Assembly: GCA_003141855.1 (NCBI GenBank)
Contig: PLNS01000007.1
Location: 133,648 to 183,018, forward strand
Length of the DNA: 49,371 nt
Direction of reading: 5' to 3'
From: Candidatus Bathyarchaeota archaeon
GTDB lineage: Archaea > Thermoproteota > Bathyarchaeia > Bathyarchaeales > Bathycorpusculaceae
Position 1 is the stretch's first letter; each line of letters opens with the position of its first letter. The position numbers were made by a program, and so were the translations under genes. Below the pieces are notes generated by a model. It saw only the letters and a list, made by a program, of their open reading frames with translations, did no database searches and was not told where the DNA came from. This document shows, one piece after another, positions 18,621 to 25,366 of this stretch.

Positions 18621-18758
18621 ATGGCGGGTGTATTGGTCGACTCCACAGGCGACCTCTTCGAATCAGACCCAGCCTGCAACTACATACCCAAAGTCTTGCA
18701 GGAAGACCCCAAAGCACTCGAAGCAATACGGAAAAACCCGCTCGCCAAAAAACAATAA
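18621..18758 (+). pseudogene. Duplicated 3' fragment of the SPASM rSAM gene
   Basis: An open frame of 45 codons from an ATG encodes the C-terminal end of the rSAM at 16718-17818: after about nine new residues it reads TGDLFESDPACNYIPKVL and stops with the same KKQ ending. It lacks all catalytic parts, so it is a remnant. It marks one edge of the vapBC-containing segment. Coding divergence from the intact copy is moderate, so the event is not very recent or the copy has drifted. Confidence 0.8.
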
Positions 18759-18803
18759 ACCAAACCTTTCTTTCACTTCTTTTTACTTTTCACCCTCAAA
18801 TAA
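18645..18803 (+). repeat. Direct repeat, copy 2: rSAM 3' end plus terminator
   Basis: This is the second copy of the repeat at 17711-17865. Similarity runs through the stop codon and about 45 nt of the T-rich 3' region, so the duplicated unit included the terminator. The distance between matching positions in the two copies is about 0.94 kb, almost exactly the vapBC cassette plus flanks. Confidence 0.8.
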
Positions 18804-18915
18804 AAGCCCCCAACACATTCATAATTTACAAATCCAAGAACAACACGCCCGCTGTTGGGTTTACCGAAAAAGGGCTTTCTCCATAAGTGGTAGCTTCAGA
18901 AAAGCGTTAACCGAC

Positions 18916-19119
18916 TTGATTACGCAATTGCATAACTCAAACAAACCATTAGTACAAGTCAATCTCTTAGGTGAAATTATACCAGAAGAACAGTTCCATT
19001 TACTAGGTATTGTGGCTGGGAAGGACTTACATATAGAGCAAAACATTTGGTTTACTATCTTGAACGCCGAACAACTGAACTTACTTACCGATTGCTTAAA
19101 GGAAAAAAGTTCCTTTTAG
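18916..19119 (+). CDS. Small hypothetical protein or remnant
   Basis: The frame is open from well upstream, but a TTG at 18916 gives a 67-residue product with a normal globular composition (QVNLLGEIIPEEQFHLLGI and similar). The upstream part of the frame is a shadow of the rSAM fragment, so only the region after about 18850 looks coding. I do not recognise it. It could be a small accessory protein of the island, or the 3' remnant of a gene broken by the insertion next to it. It is convergent with the HEPN membrane protein, with 4 nt between stops. Confidence 0.35.
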   Translation: MITQLHNSNKPLVQVNLLGEIIPEEQFHLLGIVAGKDLHIEQNIWFTILNAEQLNLLTDCLKEKSSF

Positions 19120-19123
19120 CGCA

Positions 19124-20083
19124 TTAAGATGGCACTTGTGTTACTTCATGAGATAAATTTAATTTCTTTAACAAATTAGGAACTTGTATTATAAAATTAT
19201 TCAGAATGTAAATAGCTCCAGAGGTTTCTTCAAAAGAAGGTTTGTAGTTATAATGAGCAATTTTCCTCCGTACTTCATGCCAAAGGAATTCAGTCGTTAT
19301 TTGCTCTTCATCTCGTCGATTTTTGAGTTTTGGCTCAAACCCGATATTGGCTAGTTGCTTGGGATATCTAACCAAACTATTATCTTCTTTTCTAAATAGC
19401 TTCTTTTTTGAGGAGTCTTTTGAAATAACCCCCTCAGCAATGGCATCCGTTGTTTGCTCAATAACGTTACAAATCCATAAAACTGCTAAGCCAAATGACC
19501 CCTTATCGAACAAAGCTGGAATAGCTCGGCATCCATCCATATTGCTAATTATCTTTTCAGCGTTTGGAAAATTACCAAGTTCCTTTTCCCAAACTTGTTT
19601 TTGTTTTTTTAAAAAATTTTCAGTTAATTGCATGCTTTCTCTGAGAGATACTCTTTGCCCACATACCGTAATATCAACCACAGCAACAATAAGCGCTGTT
19701 GCCGATACAGCGTAAAGCACAATGAATTGCAACGAAGCTTGAATTGGGTCTGAAGGGGTCTTTATAAGAAAAGGTGTGACCGATGCAAGAATAGTAGCTA
19801 TGAAAAAAAGAAAACCGTGATTAAAACCCACACTGTTTACCTCCCTGCCAAGATTTTTTGATGCAATAGCTGAAATTAGTATTAACAATGCAAATAATGG
19901 GACAAAAATAAGAAGCCCTGCTGGATTTAGCGCTAAATAAATTAGAACTTGAACGATAAACCCGATAGCTAAATAGGGACCACTCAGAAGGACAAAAGAG
20001 CTTAAACCATAAAGTCGCCTGTCGAATGTTGCGGAAAGTATCCTTCGTATTGTGGGTTTTTTATGATTACTCTTGTCACTCAT
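19124..20083 (-). CDS. Membrane-anchored HEPN-motif protein
   Basis: From the ATG at 20083 this is a 319-aa protein. A cytoplasmic N-terminus is followed by about four membrane helices (roughly residues 23-150), then a soluble C-terminal domain. That domain ends with an R-x4-H motif (RRKIAH, R272-H277) inside a long helix, the signature of HEPN domain ribonucleases. HEPN proteins often act in toxin-antitoxin and antiviral systems. The open frame extends to 20200, but a TATA-like TAATAAAATT at about 20197-20207 (minus strand) makes the upstream start unlikely. It is divergent from another R-x4-H protein. The region is clearly AT-richer than the surrounding chromosome. The function is inferred from motif and context only. 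Confidence 0.65.
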   Translation of the reverse strand: MSDKSNHKKPTIRRILSATFDRRLYGLSSFVLLSGPYLAIGFIVQVLIYLALNPAGLLIFVPLFALLILISAIASKNLGREVNSVGFNHGFLFFIATILASVTPFLIKTPSDPIQASLQFIVLYAVSATALIVAVVDITVCGQRVSLRESMQLTENFLKKQKQVWEKELGNFPNAEKIISNMDGCRAIPALFDKGSFGLAVLWICNVIEQTTDAIAEGVISKDSSKKKLFRKEDNSLVRYPKQLANIGFEPKLKNRRDEEQITTEFLWHEVRRKIAHYNYKPSFEETSGAIYILNNFIIQVPNLLKKLNLSHEVTQVPS

Positions 20084-20167
20084 TTGGTATTGACATTTGC
20101 CGATGTTGACATTAAGAAGCTTTTGGTAAATGCCCAAAAGGCAAGTTACCAGTGCGCCGATGGAGGA

Positions 20168-20190
20168 GCGCGGGGGGTACCCTTTAGGTA
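20168..20190 (+). repeat. GC-rich imperfect direct repeat, copy 1
   Basis: GCGCGGGGGGTACCCTTTAG lies upstream of the 564-aa HEPN gene. A similar sequence occurs at 21966-21989, just after that gene. The two bracket the gene and stand out in an AT-rich setting. A role as element ends is possible but not shown. Confidence 0.35.
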
Positions 20191-20207
20191 AACGGTGCAT
20201 AATTTTA

Positions 20208-20234
20208 TTACTGATTTGCCCAGTAACAAATCAG
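20208..20234. promoter_or_regulatory. Two overlapping inverted repeats, possible operator
   Basis: Two perfect palindromes share sequence. TTACTG (20208-20213) pairs with CAGTAA (20221-20226). CTGATTTG (20211-20218) pairs with CAAATCAG (20227-20234). They lie between the divergent HEPN genes, just after a TATA-like ATAATTTTAT at 20199-20208 and near the expected start of the plus-strand transcript. This is a good position for a repressor site controlling both genes; as RNA it could form two mutually exclusive hairpins. Confidence 0.5.
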
Positions 20235-20247
20235 ATTAGGAATAAAT

Positions 20248-21942
20248 TTGACGTCACCCAATGTTGCGAAAATTTCCGCTCTATTTAGAGAAGGTTGGAG
20301 AATGACTATTCATGAAACAATATTCTTTGCCGATAAACCACTTAAAGAGCATGTTGTATTAAAGAGAGGCAATGATACAACATTTATTGAAGCAGAAAAC
20401 GACCCTGAATTTTTGGCGTATTTGCACCATTTTGAAAAATTTAAGGATGAATTCGGGAATAACCAATTCGTTTATGTTGACAACATAGATGCGTATAAAC
20501 AAAAAATTCAAGAAAGACTTAATGAAGGGACTGTACCCCAGAGACCATATCAAATCACAATTGGGGAATTCGTAATACAAAGCCCATTACTCTACTACTT
20601 GGTTACCCCCCAATTTGGTGGTGCGCATGTTGGAGAAGCCTACTTTTTCGTTAATAGTGATAAGAATCAAGATTTCTTTCGATTTGATTACCGAGACCAA
20701 GTAAAAATCATTTGGTCAGATACAAAAGAGATAGCTTTTAACGGTTTTCCACGTGAGGTATATGCAAGTGGTGATACTGCTCTATTTCTTTGTTCAGGAG
20801 GCAAACGACGCTTTTTTGAAAGTGGATTAGCTATGGAACCAATTGGAATAACTGTTGAGGATAGCGTTTATTTTATAGCAAAGTCGCTCGATTCGGAAGT
20901 CATATTTGAAGGAGGACCGAAGCCTTTGTTAAAAAAACGTGGCTTTATTGTAATTTTTCCAGTAAGAGGTCTCATTTTACCCTCTGACTTGACTATAGAA
21001 CAAGTGTTGTTTACCAAAGACATAAGCAAATTTTTAACGGATAATATAAAACAGTCTAAAACAATGGCAAATATACCTTGGAAGGGTCAGACATCATTTG
21101 CGGTTGTTGAAGTGACAGCCCAACACTTTTTTGAAGCCATGGTGAAAGCTGAAAAAATTGCTAAGCGAGCCATTGATTGGATTCAGTTTAGAACTGATAT
21201 TAGTTTACCTTGCATTGATGAACATGACCAAAAAACTGCATTAAGCTATAATATGAGTAAAGCCTTTTCCAAATGCTACCTTATACCTTATGGCTTAGCT
21301 ATCGATTCAATAACTAAAGGCGCAATATTTAACTTATTAAATGTCCAATCAGGGCATCACTTGGTTTTTCATCACAGTCCTCAAGATTTTTTTAACCCTT
21401 TGGTTCCAATCGTCAATAAATTAGAGCAAATTAACAACCGATATTCACCTACTGTCCAGCCATTGTATGAAGCGCTCAGTTGGTTAATGCAATCCTTTGA
21501 GGTCGAATCACCAATTGATAATTTACTTCAACTTTGGATTGCCTTTGAATTCATTTGTTCAGGTGAAAGAATTCCTCAAGTTGTGAGCGATGCTAACTTA
21601 ATTAGCAGTATCTTCGCAATTCAAAGTTTAGCATTACCAATGAAAGAAGAAACTGCACTAATCCATACCATAAACCAAGTAAATAATCGACCTTTAATGG
21701 AAAAGTGGAACAAATTATTGCTCAGATTAGAAATCACCCTCACAAGTAGTGAAAAACGATTGGTCACTAAATTGCGAGTCGAAAGAAATAAGCTTGAACA
21801 CGGTAGGGAATCTTGTAATTTAACTATCGACGAACTAGATAAATTTAGGAGCATACTTGAAAGAGTCTTTATCAAAAAAGCTAACGCATTAGTCGAATCA
21901 CACTATGCTATCCAAGACCTTTCCTTTATATTTGGTCAATAA
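20248..21942 (+). CDS. Large Apea-like HEPN-motif protein
   Basis: This 564-aa soluble protein starts at a TTG. The first about 390 residues have no motif I recognise. The C-terminal about 150 residues are helical and carry LQLWIAFEFICSGE followed by an R-x4-H motif (RNKLEHG, R513-H518), the pattern of Apea-like HEPN domains, many of which are RNases in defence or toxin systems. It is transcribed away from the membrane HEPN protein across a palindromic intergenic region. Base composition is AT-rich, as in its partner, which suggests that the two travelled together. An ATG 18 codons downstream (20302) is an alternative start. Confidence 0.65.
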   Translation: MTSPNVAKISALFREGWRMTIHETIFFADKPLKEHVVLKRGNDTTFIEAENDPEFLAYLHHFEKFKDEFGNNQFVYVDNIDAYKQKIQERLNEGTVPQRPYQITIGEFVIQSPLLYYLVTPQFGGAHVGEAYFFVNSDKNQDFFRFDYRDQVKIIWSDTKEIAFNGFPREVYASGDTALFLCSGGKRRFFESGLAMEPIGITVEDSVYFIAKSLDSEVIFEGGPKPLLKKRGFIVIFPVRGLILPSDLTIEQVLFTKDISKFLTDNIKQSKTMANIPWKGQTSFAVVEVTAQHFFEAMVKAEKIAKRAIDWIQFRTDISLPCIDEHDQKTALSYNMSKAFSKCYLIPYGLAIDSITKGAIFNLLNVQSGHHLVFHHSPQDFFNPLVPIVNKLEQINNRYSPTVQPLYEALSWLMQSFEVESPIDNLLQLWIAFEFICSGERIPQVVSDANLISSIFAIQSLALPMKEETALIHTINQVNNRPLMEKWNKLLLRLEITLTSSEKRLVTKLRVERNKLEHGRESCNLTIDELDKFRSILERVFIKKANALVESHYAIQDLSFIFGQ

Positions 21943-21965
21943 CAGTGCAACTGACAGAGCCCTTG

Positions 21966-21989
21966 CGTGCGGGGGGGTGCCTTTTAAGG
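21966..21989 (+). repeat. GC-rich imperfect direct repeat, copy 2
   Basis: GTGCGGGGGGGTGCCTTTTA resembles the block at 20168-20190, with a few differences. It lies 24 nt after the stop codon of the 564-aa HEPN gene. Confidence 0.35.
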
Positions 21990-22227
21990 AGGGGTCATCC
22001 GCTATGCGAGGTGTGATTAGGAATCGCAAATTAGATTTCAGCTTGACGGATTAGTAGAATGGGCGTGGTTTGTTGGTTGTAACTGCCTTCTTTTGTTTGT
22101 GGCATTCGGCTAATCTGGCTACCTGCACCTTCAGGCAGATGCTTCATTCGAGCGACTGTTTCCCTTTTTGTTCCGTTGCCAAACTCTAGCCTGCCCCACT
22201 ACTAAACCCAAAAAAGAGAAAGGATAC

Positions 22228-22283
22228 GAACATATTTGGTGCCTATTAGAAACTCATTGCAGTATCTATAGAGGGGTAGGTCG
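22228..22283 (+). repeat. Dispersed element, box A copy R1
   Basis: It begins CATATTTGGTGCCTATTAGA and ends CTATAGAGGGGTAGGTC. The same two blocks at the same spacing recur at 23431-23487 and, on the other strand, at 45812-45870. It lies in a convergent intergenic region. Confidence 0.7.
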
Positions 22284-22334
22284 AAAGAGAGGATGCCCAT
22301 TTTCACATAACTTTTTTCTTCTTTTTAAATTCGT

Positions 22335-22682
22335 TTAGGCAGGGTATTTCTTTTCGTTGATGATGTTTCCTGTGATTGTTATTAGGATGGCGTTGCCGTT
22401 TACAGTTATGACTTTGTGTTTTCTTTCTATGTTGTAGAATCGGTTGAACTTTTCTGGAACCTGTAAGATTAGGTTTTCTTTGTCTTTTTTTGTTGGGGTT
22501 GTTTCTGTGAAGCAGGCGGTTTCTTTCCACTCGGGCATTTCGGTGCCTGCGATGCCAATTGTTGCACTGTCTAAAGCGTACACATAAGCAGAATCAAGCC
22601 AAGTTCGATTTCCAGTTTTTAACTTGCTTATTGGCACCTCAAAGTTGGAAGATTTGTTGTCCTTTGGATAGTTTAGAACCAT
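22335..22682 (-). CDS. Hypothetical protein downstream of vapC
   Basis: This 115-aa protein overlaps the end of vapC by 10 nt, so it is probably the third gene of the vapBC operon. It has no signal peptide or membrane segment. The sequence is polar and mixed, with a beta-rich C-terminus (VITVNGNAILITITG). I do not recognise it. A third gene in a type II toxin-antitoxin operon is sometimes a chaperone or regulator, but this one has no such features and could be an unrelated passenger. Confidence 0.55.
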   Translation of the reverse strand: MVLNYPKDNKSSNFEVPISKLKTGNRTWLDSAYVYALDSATIGIAGTEMPEWKETACFTETTPTKKDKENLILQVPEKFNRFYNIERKHKVITVNGNAILITITGNIINEKKYPA

Positions 22683-23068
22683 TTTGTTTTAACGCCCAAT
22701 GTTCTAAAATGTGGGTCATCTGTCAGAACGTAGTCTGCAACCCGAGTTTTAACCAATGAAGCGATTATTGCATCAGTTATTGGCACGTTTTGGTGAGAAA
22801 GAAGCAGACTGCCAGCAGCTAATGCTTGTTCTTCATTTAATGCGATGGTTTGCATTCCTTGGTCTTTGAGTAGTCTTATTTTTATTTTAGCGGCGTCTTC
22901 TCCCATTTTTGCTCCTGCAAGCTTAATGAATTCTGTTAGAACGATGGTTGGCGCAAGTAGGCGTCCTCGGAGTTCCTTTTCAAAAAAATCTCTTGTTTGC
23001 ATCCTCACTTCTTGGTTTGGCGGAAACTCTAGGAAAACCAATAGTCTGGTATCGACGACGCTTGTCAA
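22673..23068 (-). CDS. vapC: PIN-domain VapC toxin (RNase)
   Basis: This 131-aa PIN-domain protein has the acidic residues in place: D6 in VVDTRLLVFLEF, E46 in VLTEFIKL, D99 in ITDAIIASL and D117/D118 in VLTDDPHF. The usual N or S after the first DT is R here, a small departure from the family pattern. It starts at a TTG that overlaps the antitoxin stop by 4 nt. It is only distantly similar to the PIN toxin at 18193, so the two pairs are not recent copies of each other. Confidence 0.87.
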   Translation of the reverse strand: MTSVVDTRLLVFLEFPPNQEVRMQTRDFFEKELRGRLLAPTIVLTEFIKLAGAKMGEDAAKIKIRLLKDQGMQTIALNEEQALAAGSLLLSHQNVPITDAIIASLVKTRVADYVLTDDPHFRTLGVKTKWF

Positions 23069-23286
23069 CGCCAGTTTCTCCGGAGTTTATCGAGTTCTGC
23101 TATGATGCGTTTATGTTCTTCTTCGCCGACGACTTCGCCTGCTTCCAGTCGGGGGGCAGGTTTGAGTACGATGGTGTCGTCTTGGGCTTGTATTTCTAGA
23201 AGTGTGCCTTCTTCTATGCCGAGTTTTGTTCGTATCTCTTGTGGGATGGTGACTTGACCTTTCCGTTTAACTCGAACCTTGGACAA
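23065..23286 (-). CDS. vapB: AbrB/VapB-type antitoxin
   Basis: This 73-aa protein from a TTG start has the AbrB swapped-hairpin motif (VKRKGQVTIPQEIRTKLGI) and an acidic helical tail (GEEEHKRIIAELDKL) that would bind the toxin. It overlaps vapC by 4 nt (TTGA), so the two are translationally coupled. It should repress its own promoter in the 633-nt upstream region, which also carries several dispersed-element copies. Confidence 0.87.
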   Translation of the reverse strand: MSKVRVKRKGQVTIPQEIRTKLGIEEGTLLEIQAQDDTIVLKPAPRLEAGEVVGEEEHKRIIAELDKLRRNWR

Positions 23287-23430
23287 CTTATCTCACAGTC
23301 AAACTAATAACCAGTCGCACTTAAGAGGTTTCCTACTAACAGACACCATGCCATTTTGAGTGCCACAGCGAACACATTTGAATTCTAATAGACAAGGTAT
23401 GCTGAAAACAACAGGAGGGGAGGACCTGCG

Positions 23431-23487
23431 CGAACATATTTGGAGCCTATTAGAAACTCTATGCACAACCTATAGAGGGGTAGGTCT
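23431..23487 (+). repeat. Dispersed element, box A copy R2
   Basis: It begins CGAACATATTTGGAGCCTAT and ends CCTATAGAGGGGTAGGTC. It is nearly identical to R1 at 22228-22283 in both blocks. Together with R2b it forms a composite unit of about 190 nt that matches the minus-strand unit at 45716-45870. Confidence 0.75.
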
Positions 23488-23550
23488 GTATTGGAGATTT
23501 TCCAAGCCAAAAGGAGCCGATAATTACCCTACGCTGGACTGCAGATTTCT

Positions 23551-23620
23551 CTAAGAGGGGTAGGTCGTATTGGCGTTTTTGGCAGTCATTAGTATGTTGA
23601 AAATCAGTGCTTTCCATGGT
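23551..23620 (+). repeat. Dispersed element, box B copy R2b
   Basis: It begins CTAAGAGGGGTAGGTCGTAT and continues with TGGCGTTTTTGGCAG and ATGTTGAAAATC. The reverse complement of 45716-45775 matches this block over about 55 nt with few changes, so the conserved unit reaches well beyond the GGGG core. Confidence 0.75.
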
Positions 23621-23782
23621 TGGGCTGTTTGGTTAATGTATTTTTTATCGGGCTGTTTGTGTGGTCGGATTGCTTATAGGCGGGCGGTTGGTTTGTTGGG
23701 TTTGGCGTTTAGAGGGTGAGAGACGGGGTTGAGTTTGTGAGTTGGGCCATGCTAGTGCCCGCTTTGCATTGCGATTTCTTTG

Positions 23783-23841
23783 ACATATTTGGATCCTAAT
23801 AGAGGTTCTATGTTGAAACAATAGAGGGGAGGGGGAGGTCG
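23783..23841 (+). repeat. Dispersed element, box A copy R3
   Basis: It begins CATATTTGGATCCTAATAGA and ends with AATAGAGGGGAGGGGGAGGTC. Compared with R1 and R2 it has an insertion within the G-rich end. It lies about 80 nt before the start of the GPN-loop GTPase. Confidence 0.65.
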
Positions 23842-23919
23842 CGGGGAACAACGGTTTTTCTGCGTAGCAGAAAGGTTCATTACGTCTATTGCAACACAAC
23901 GTAAACGGAGACAATTACC

Positions 23920-24681
23920 GTGCCCTTAGCATTTATCATTGGGACAGCTGGTTCGGGCAAATCCCTCTTCACCGCAGCGTTTGCAGAATGGCTAAAGATG
24001 TCCAAGCAAGACGTTGCAGTCGTCAACTTGGACCCTGGCGCATTAAAACTGCCTTACCAACCGGACGTTGACGTGCGCAACTACGTAGATGTTGGCGACA
24101 TCATGGAAAAGTACGGTTTAGGCCCCAACGGCGCTATGATTATGGCGGCTGACTTAATCGCGGATGAAATTGAAAATTTAACTCGCGACATCGAAGACGT
24201 CCACGCCGACATAGTGCTCGTTGATACTCCTGGTCAAATGGAGCTTTTCGCCTTTCGCGCAAGCGGACCATACATCGTTGACGAATTAACAAAGGAGCCT
24301 AAAGCATTAATCTACCTCTTTGACGCTGTTTTCTCAATTAACCCATTAAATTACGTTTCAAACATGTTCTTGGCCGCAGCAGTTTACAACAGGTTTTTCC
24401 AGCCACAGGTCCATTTGCTCTCAAAAACCGATTTACTGCCAAAACAAGATGTACAGGCAATCGCGAATTGGTCAGCAAACACAAATGCACTCGAAGATGC
24501 AATTGAGGAGAAGCTTGAAGGAACAAAACGCCTCTTCAGCCGCAACATGATGCAAGCCATCAACAAACTGGGCTTACAATTCCTCTTAATGCCCGTTTCG
24601 TCTAAAACAAACGAAGGCATGGTAAACGTTAACACGTTGCTTGAACGTATTTTGAATCAAGGAGAAAAATACACAACCTAA
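23920..24681 (+). CDS. GPN-loop GTPase
   Basis: This 253-aa protein is an archaeal GPN-loop GTPase. It has a P-loop GTAGSGKS (residues 8-15), VNLDPGALKLPYQPDVDVR (switch I region), the defining GPN insertion in GLGPNGAM, DTPGQME (G3) and LLSKTDLL (G4). The family works as a homodimer; in eukaryotes GPN proteins help assemble RNA polymerase II, and the archaeal role is not settled. The GTG start has GGAG upstream. Its stop codon overlaps that of the convergent HTH gene by 4 nt. Confidence 0.93.
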   Translation: MPLAFIIGTAGSGKSLFTAAFAEWLKMSKQDVAVVNLDPGALKLPYQPDVDVRNYVDVGDIMEKYGLGPNGAMIMAADLIADEIENLTRDIEDVHADIVLVDTPGQMELFAFRASGPYIVDELTKEPKALIYLFDAVFSINPLNYVSNMFLAAAVYNRFFQPQVHLLSKTDLLPKQDVQAIANWSANTNALEDAIEEKLEGTKRLFSRNMMQAINKLGLQFLLMPVSSKTNEGMVNVNTLLERILNQGEKYTT

Positions 24682-25313
24682 ATGCCAATCAGTGACCAGC
24701 TTGCGGCAAACGCTCCACGCTTAGCCTTCAAAGCGGAATCAGCTCCTGCAATAATGATAACATCATCATTCTGGGGCGTCAATTCCTTAAGAACTAGATT
24801 TGCAGCTTTAGGATACTTCGTCTCTATACAATCGCTAACGGATTCAATGCATAAATGACCGTTCCTAAAAACAATAACCAAGGCTTTGCGTGCACCCGCA
24901 ATGATAGCCGCATCCCGCTGGTCAATCCCAGACTTCACCTTCCGCCCACTGTTCTTAACTAAAAAAGCAAAATTAAAATCAGATTCAGTCAACTCAGACC
25001 TTGGAATTTCGACTCGTTTAGGAAAGATTTCTTCGAATTGCATCCAAATCTCTAAGCCTTTTTTTGTCAAGTTGCAGCCTTCTTTGGAGGTTTCAATCAA
25101 ACCAGCCTCTCTGAGCCTGCTAATTATCGTGCGCACTGCTCCATCGCCAACGTTGAGTTTCTCTGCTAGCTTGTTTCTGCCCAGAGGTTTTTGCGCCATA
25201 AGCTCTAACGCGTAGAAGACGTGGAATATGGTGAAGGTGGTTGATGGTCCTGGAGCTTTTTTTCCAGCGATTTGCTGCATGAACTTCTTGAGGGATGCCG
25301 CCATGTTTTGCAC
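24678..25313 (-). CDS. Winged-helix protein with conserved archaeal C-terminal domain (DUF4443-like)
   Basis: This 211-aa protein has an N-terminal winged helix (about residues 25-95: LGRNKLAEKLNVGDGAVRTI then LREAGLIETSKEGCNLT). A C-terminal alpha/beta domain (about 110-211) contains RDAAIIAGARKALVIVFRNG and DVIIIAGAD. This arrangement matches archaeal regulators with a DUF4443-type domain, an assignment made from memory of the family and not certain. A TATA box (AATTATAAAA, near 25345 on the minus strand) sits about 30 nt before the GTG, so the mRNA may be almost leaderless. The GTG at 25313 and ATG at 25304 are both possible starts. Confidence 0.7.
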   Translation of the reverse strand: MQNMAASLKKFMQQIAGKKAPGPSTTFTIFHVFYALELMAQKPLGRNKLAEKLNVGDGAVRTIISRLREAGLIETSKEGCNLTKKGLEIWMQFEEIFPKRVEIPRSELTESDFNFAFLVKNSGRKVKSGIDQRDAAIIAGARKALVIVFRNGHLCIESVSDCIETKYPKAANLVLKELTPQNDDVIIIAGADSALKAKRGAFAASWSLIGI

Positions 25314-25366
25314 TGTCTTAGTTAAGCGTTGGCTGGGTTTTTATAATTTATCAAAGGAATGCACCT

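Larger units (their letters stand above)
21943..22334. other. Intergenic region without a gene
   Basis: About 390 nt between convergent genes. It holds the GC-rich repeat copy at its start and one dispersed-element copy at 22228-22283. I see no credible coding frame and no tRNA. Confidence 0.6.
23287..23919. other. 633-nt divergent intergenic region with repeat copies
   Basis: This gap separates vapB (minus) from the GPN-loop GTPase (plus). I find no convincing gene. It contains three dispersed-element parts: R2 (23431-23487), R2b (23551-23620) and R3 (23783-23841), plus a loose GAGGGGAGGACC at 23415-23426. A short hairpin (TTTCTGCGTAGCAGAAA, about 23857-23873) follows R3. The density of elements here is the highest in the window. 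Confidence 0.6.

Noticed and set aside
18628-18850. First half of a 163-codon plus-strand frame starting at 18628
   Set aside because: It is a shifted-frame reading of the duplicated rSAM fragment and its T-rich tail; only the part after about 18850 has a protein-like composition.
20084-20200. N-terminal extension of the membrane HEPN protein to an ATG at 20200
   Set aside because: A TATA-like element at about 20197-20207 on the minus strand leaves no room for that start in the mRNA, and the extension has no motif; the ATG at 20083 is preferred.
22303-22530. 75-codon minus-strand frame overlapping the third gene of the vapBC operon
   Set aside because: It is a shadow of the 115-aa frame, with low-complexity Lys/Asn/Arg composition.
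22228-23841. Possible CRISPR array from repeated G-rich boxes
   Set aside because: Spacing is irregular, copies are few and in different states, and no cas genes are present.
23645-23914. 89-codon minus-strand frame in the vapB-GPN gap
   Set aside because: Its composition is that of a random frame in G-rich repeat DNA, with no start signal or motif.
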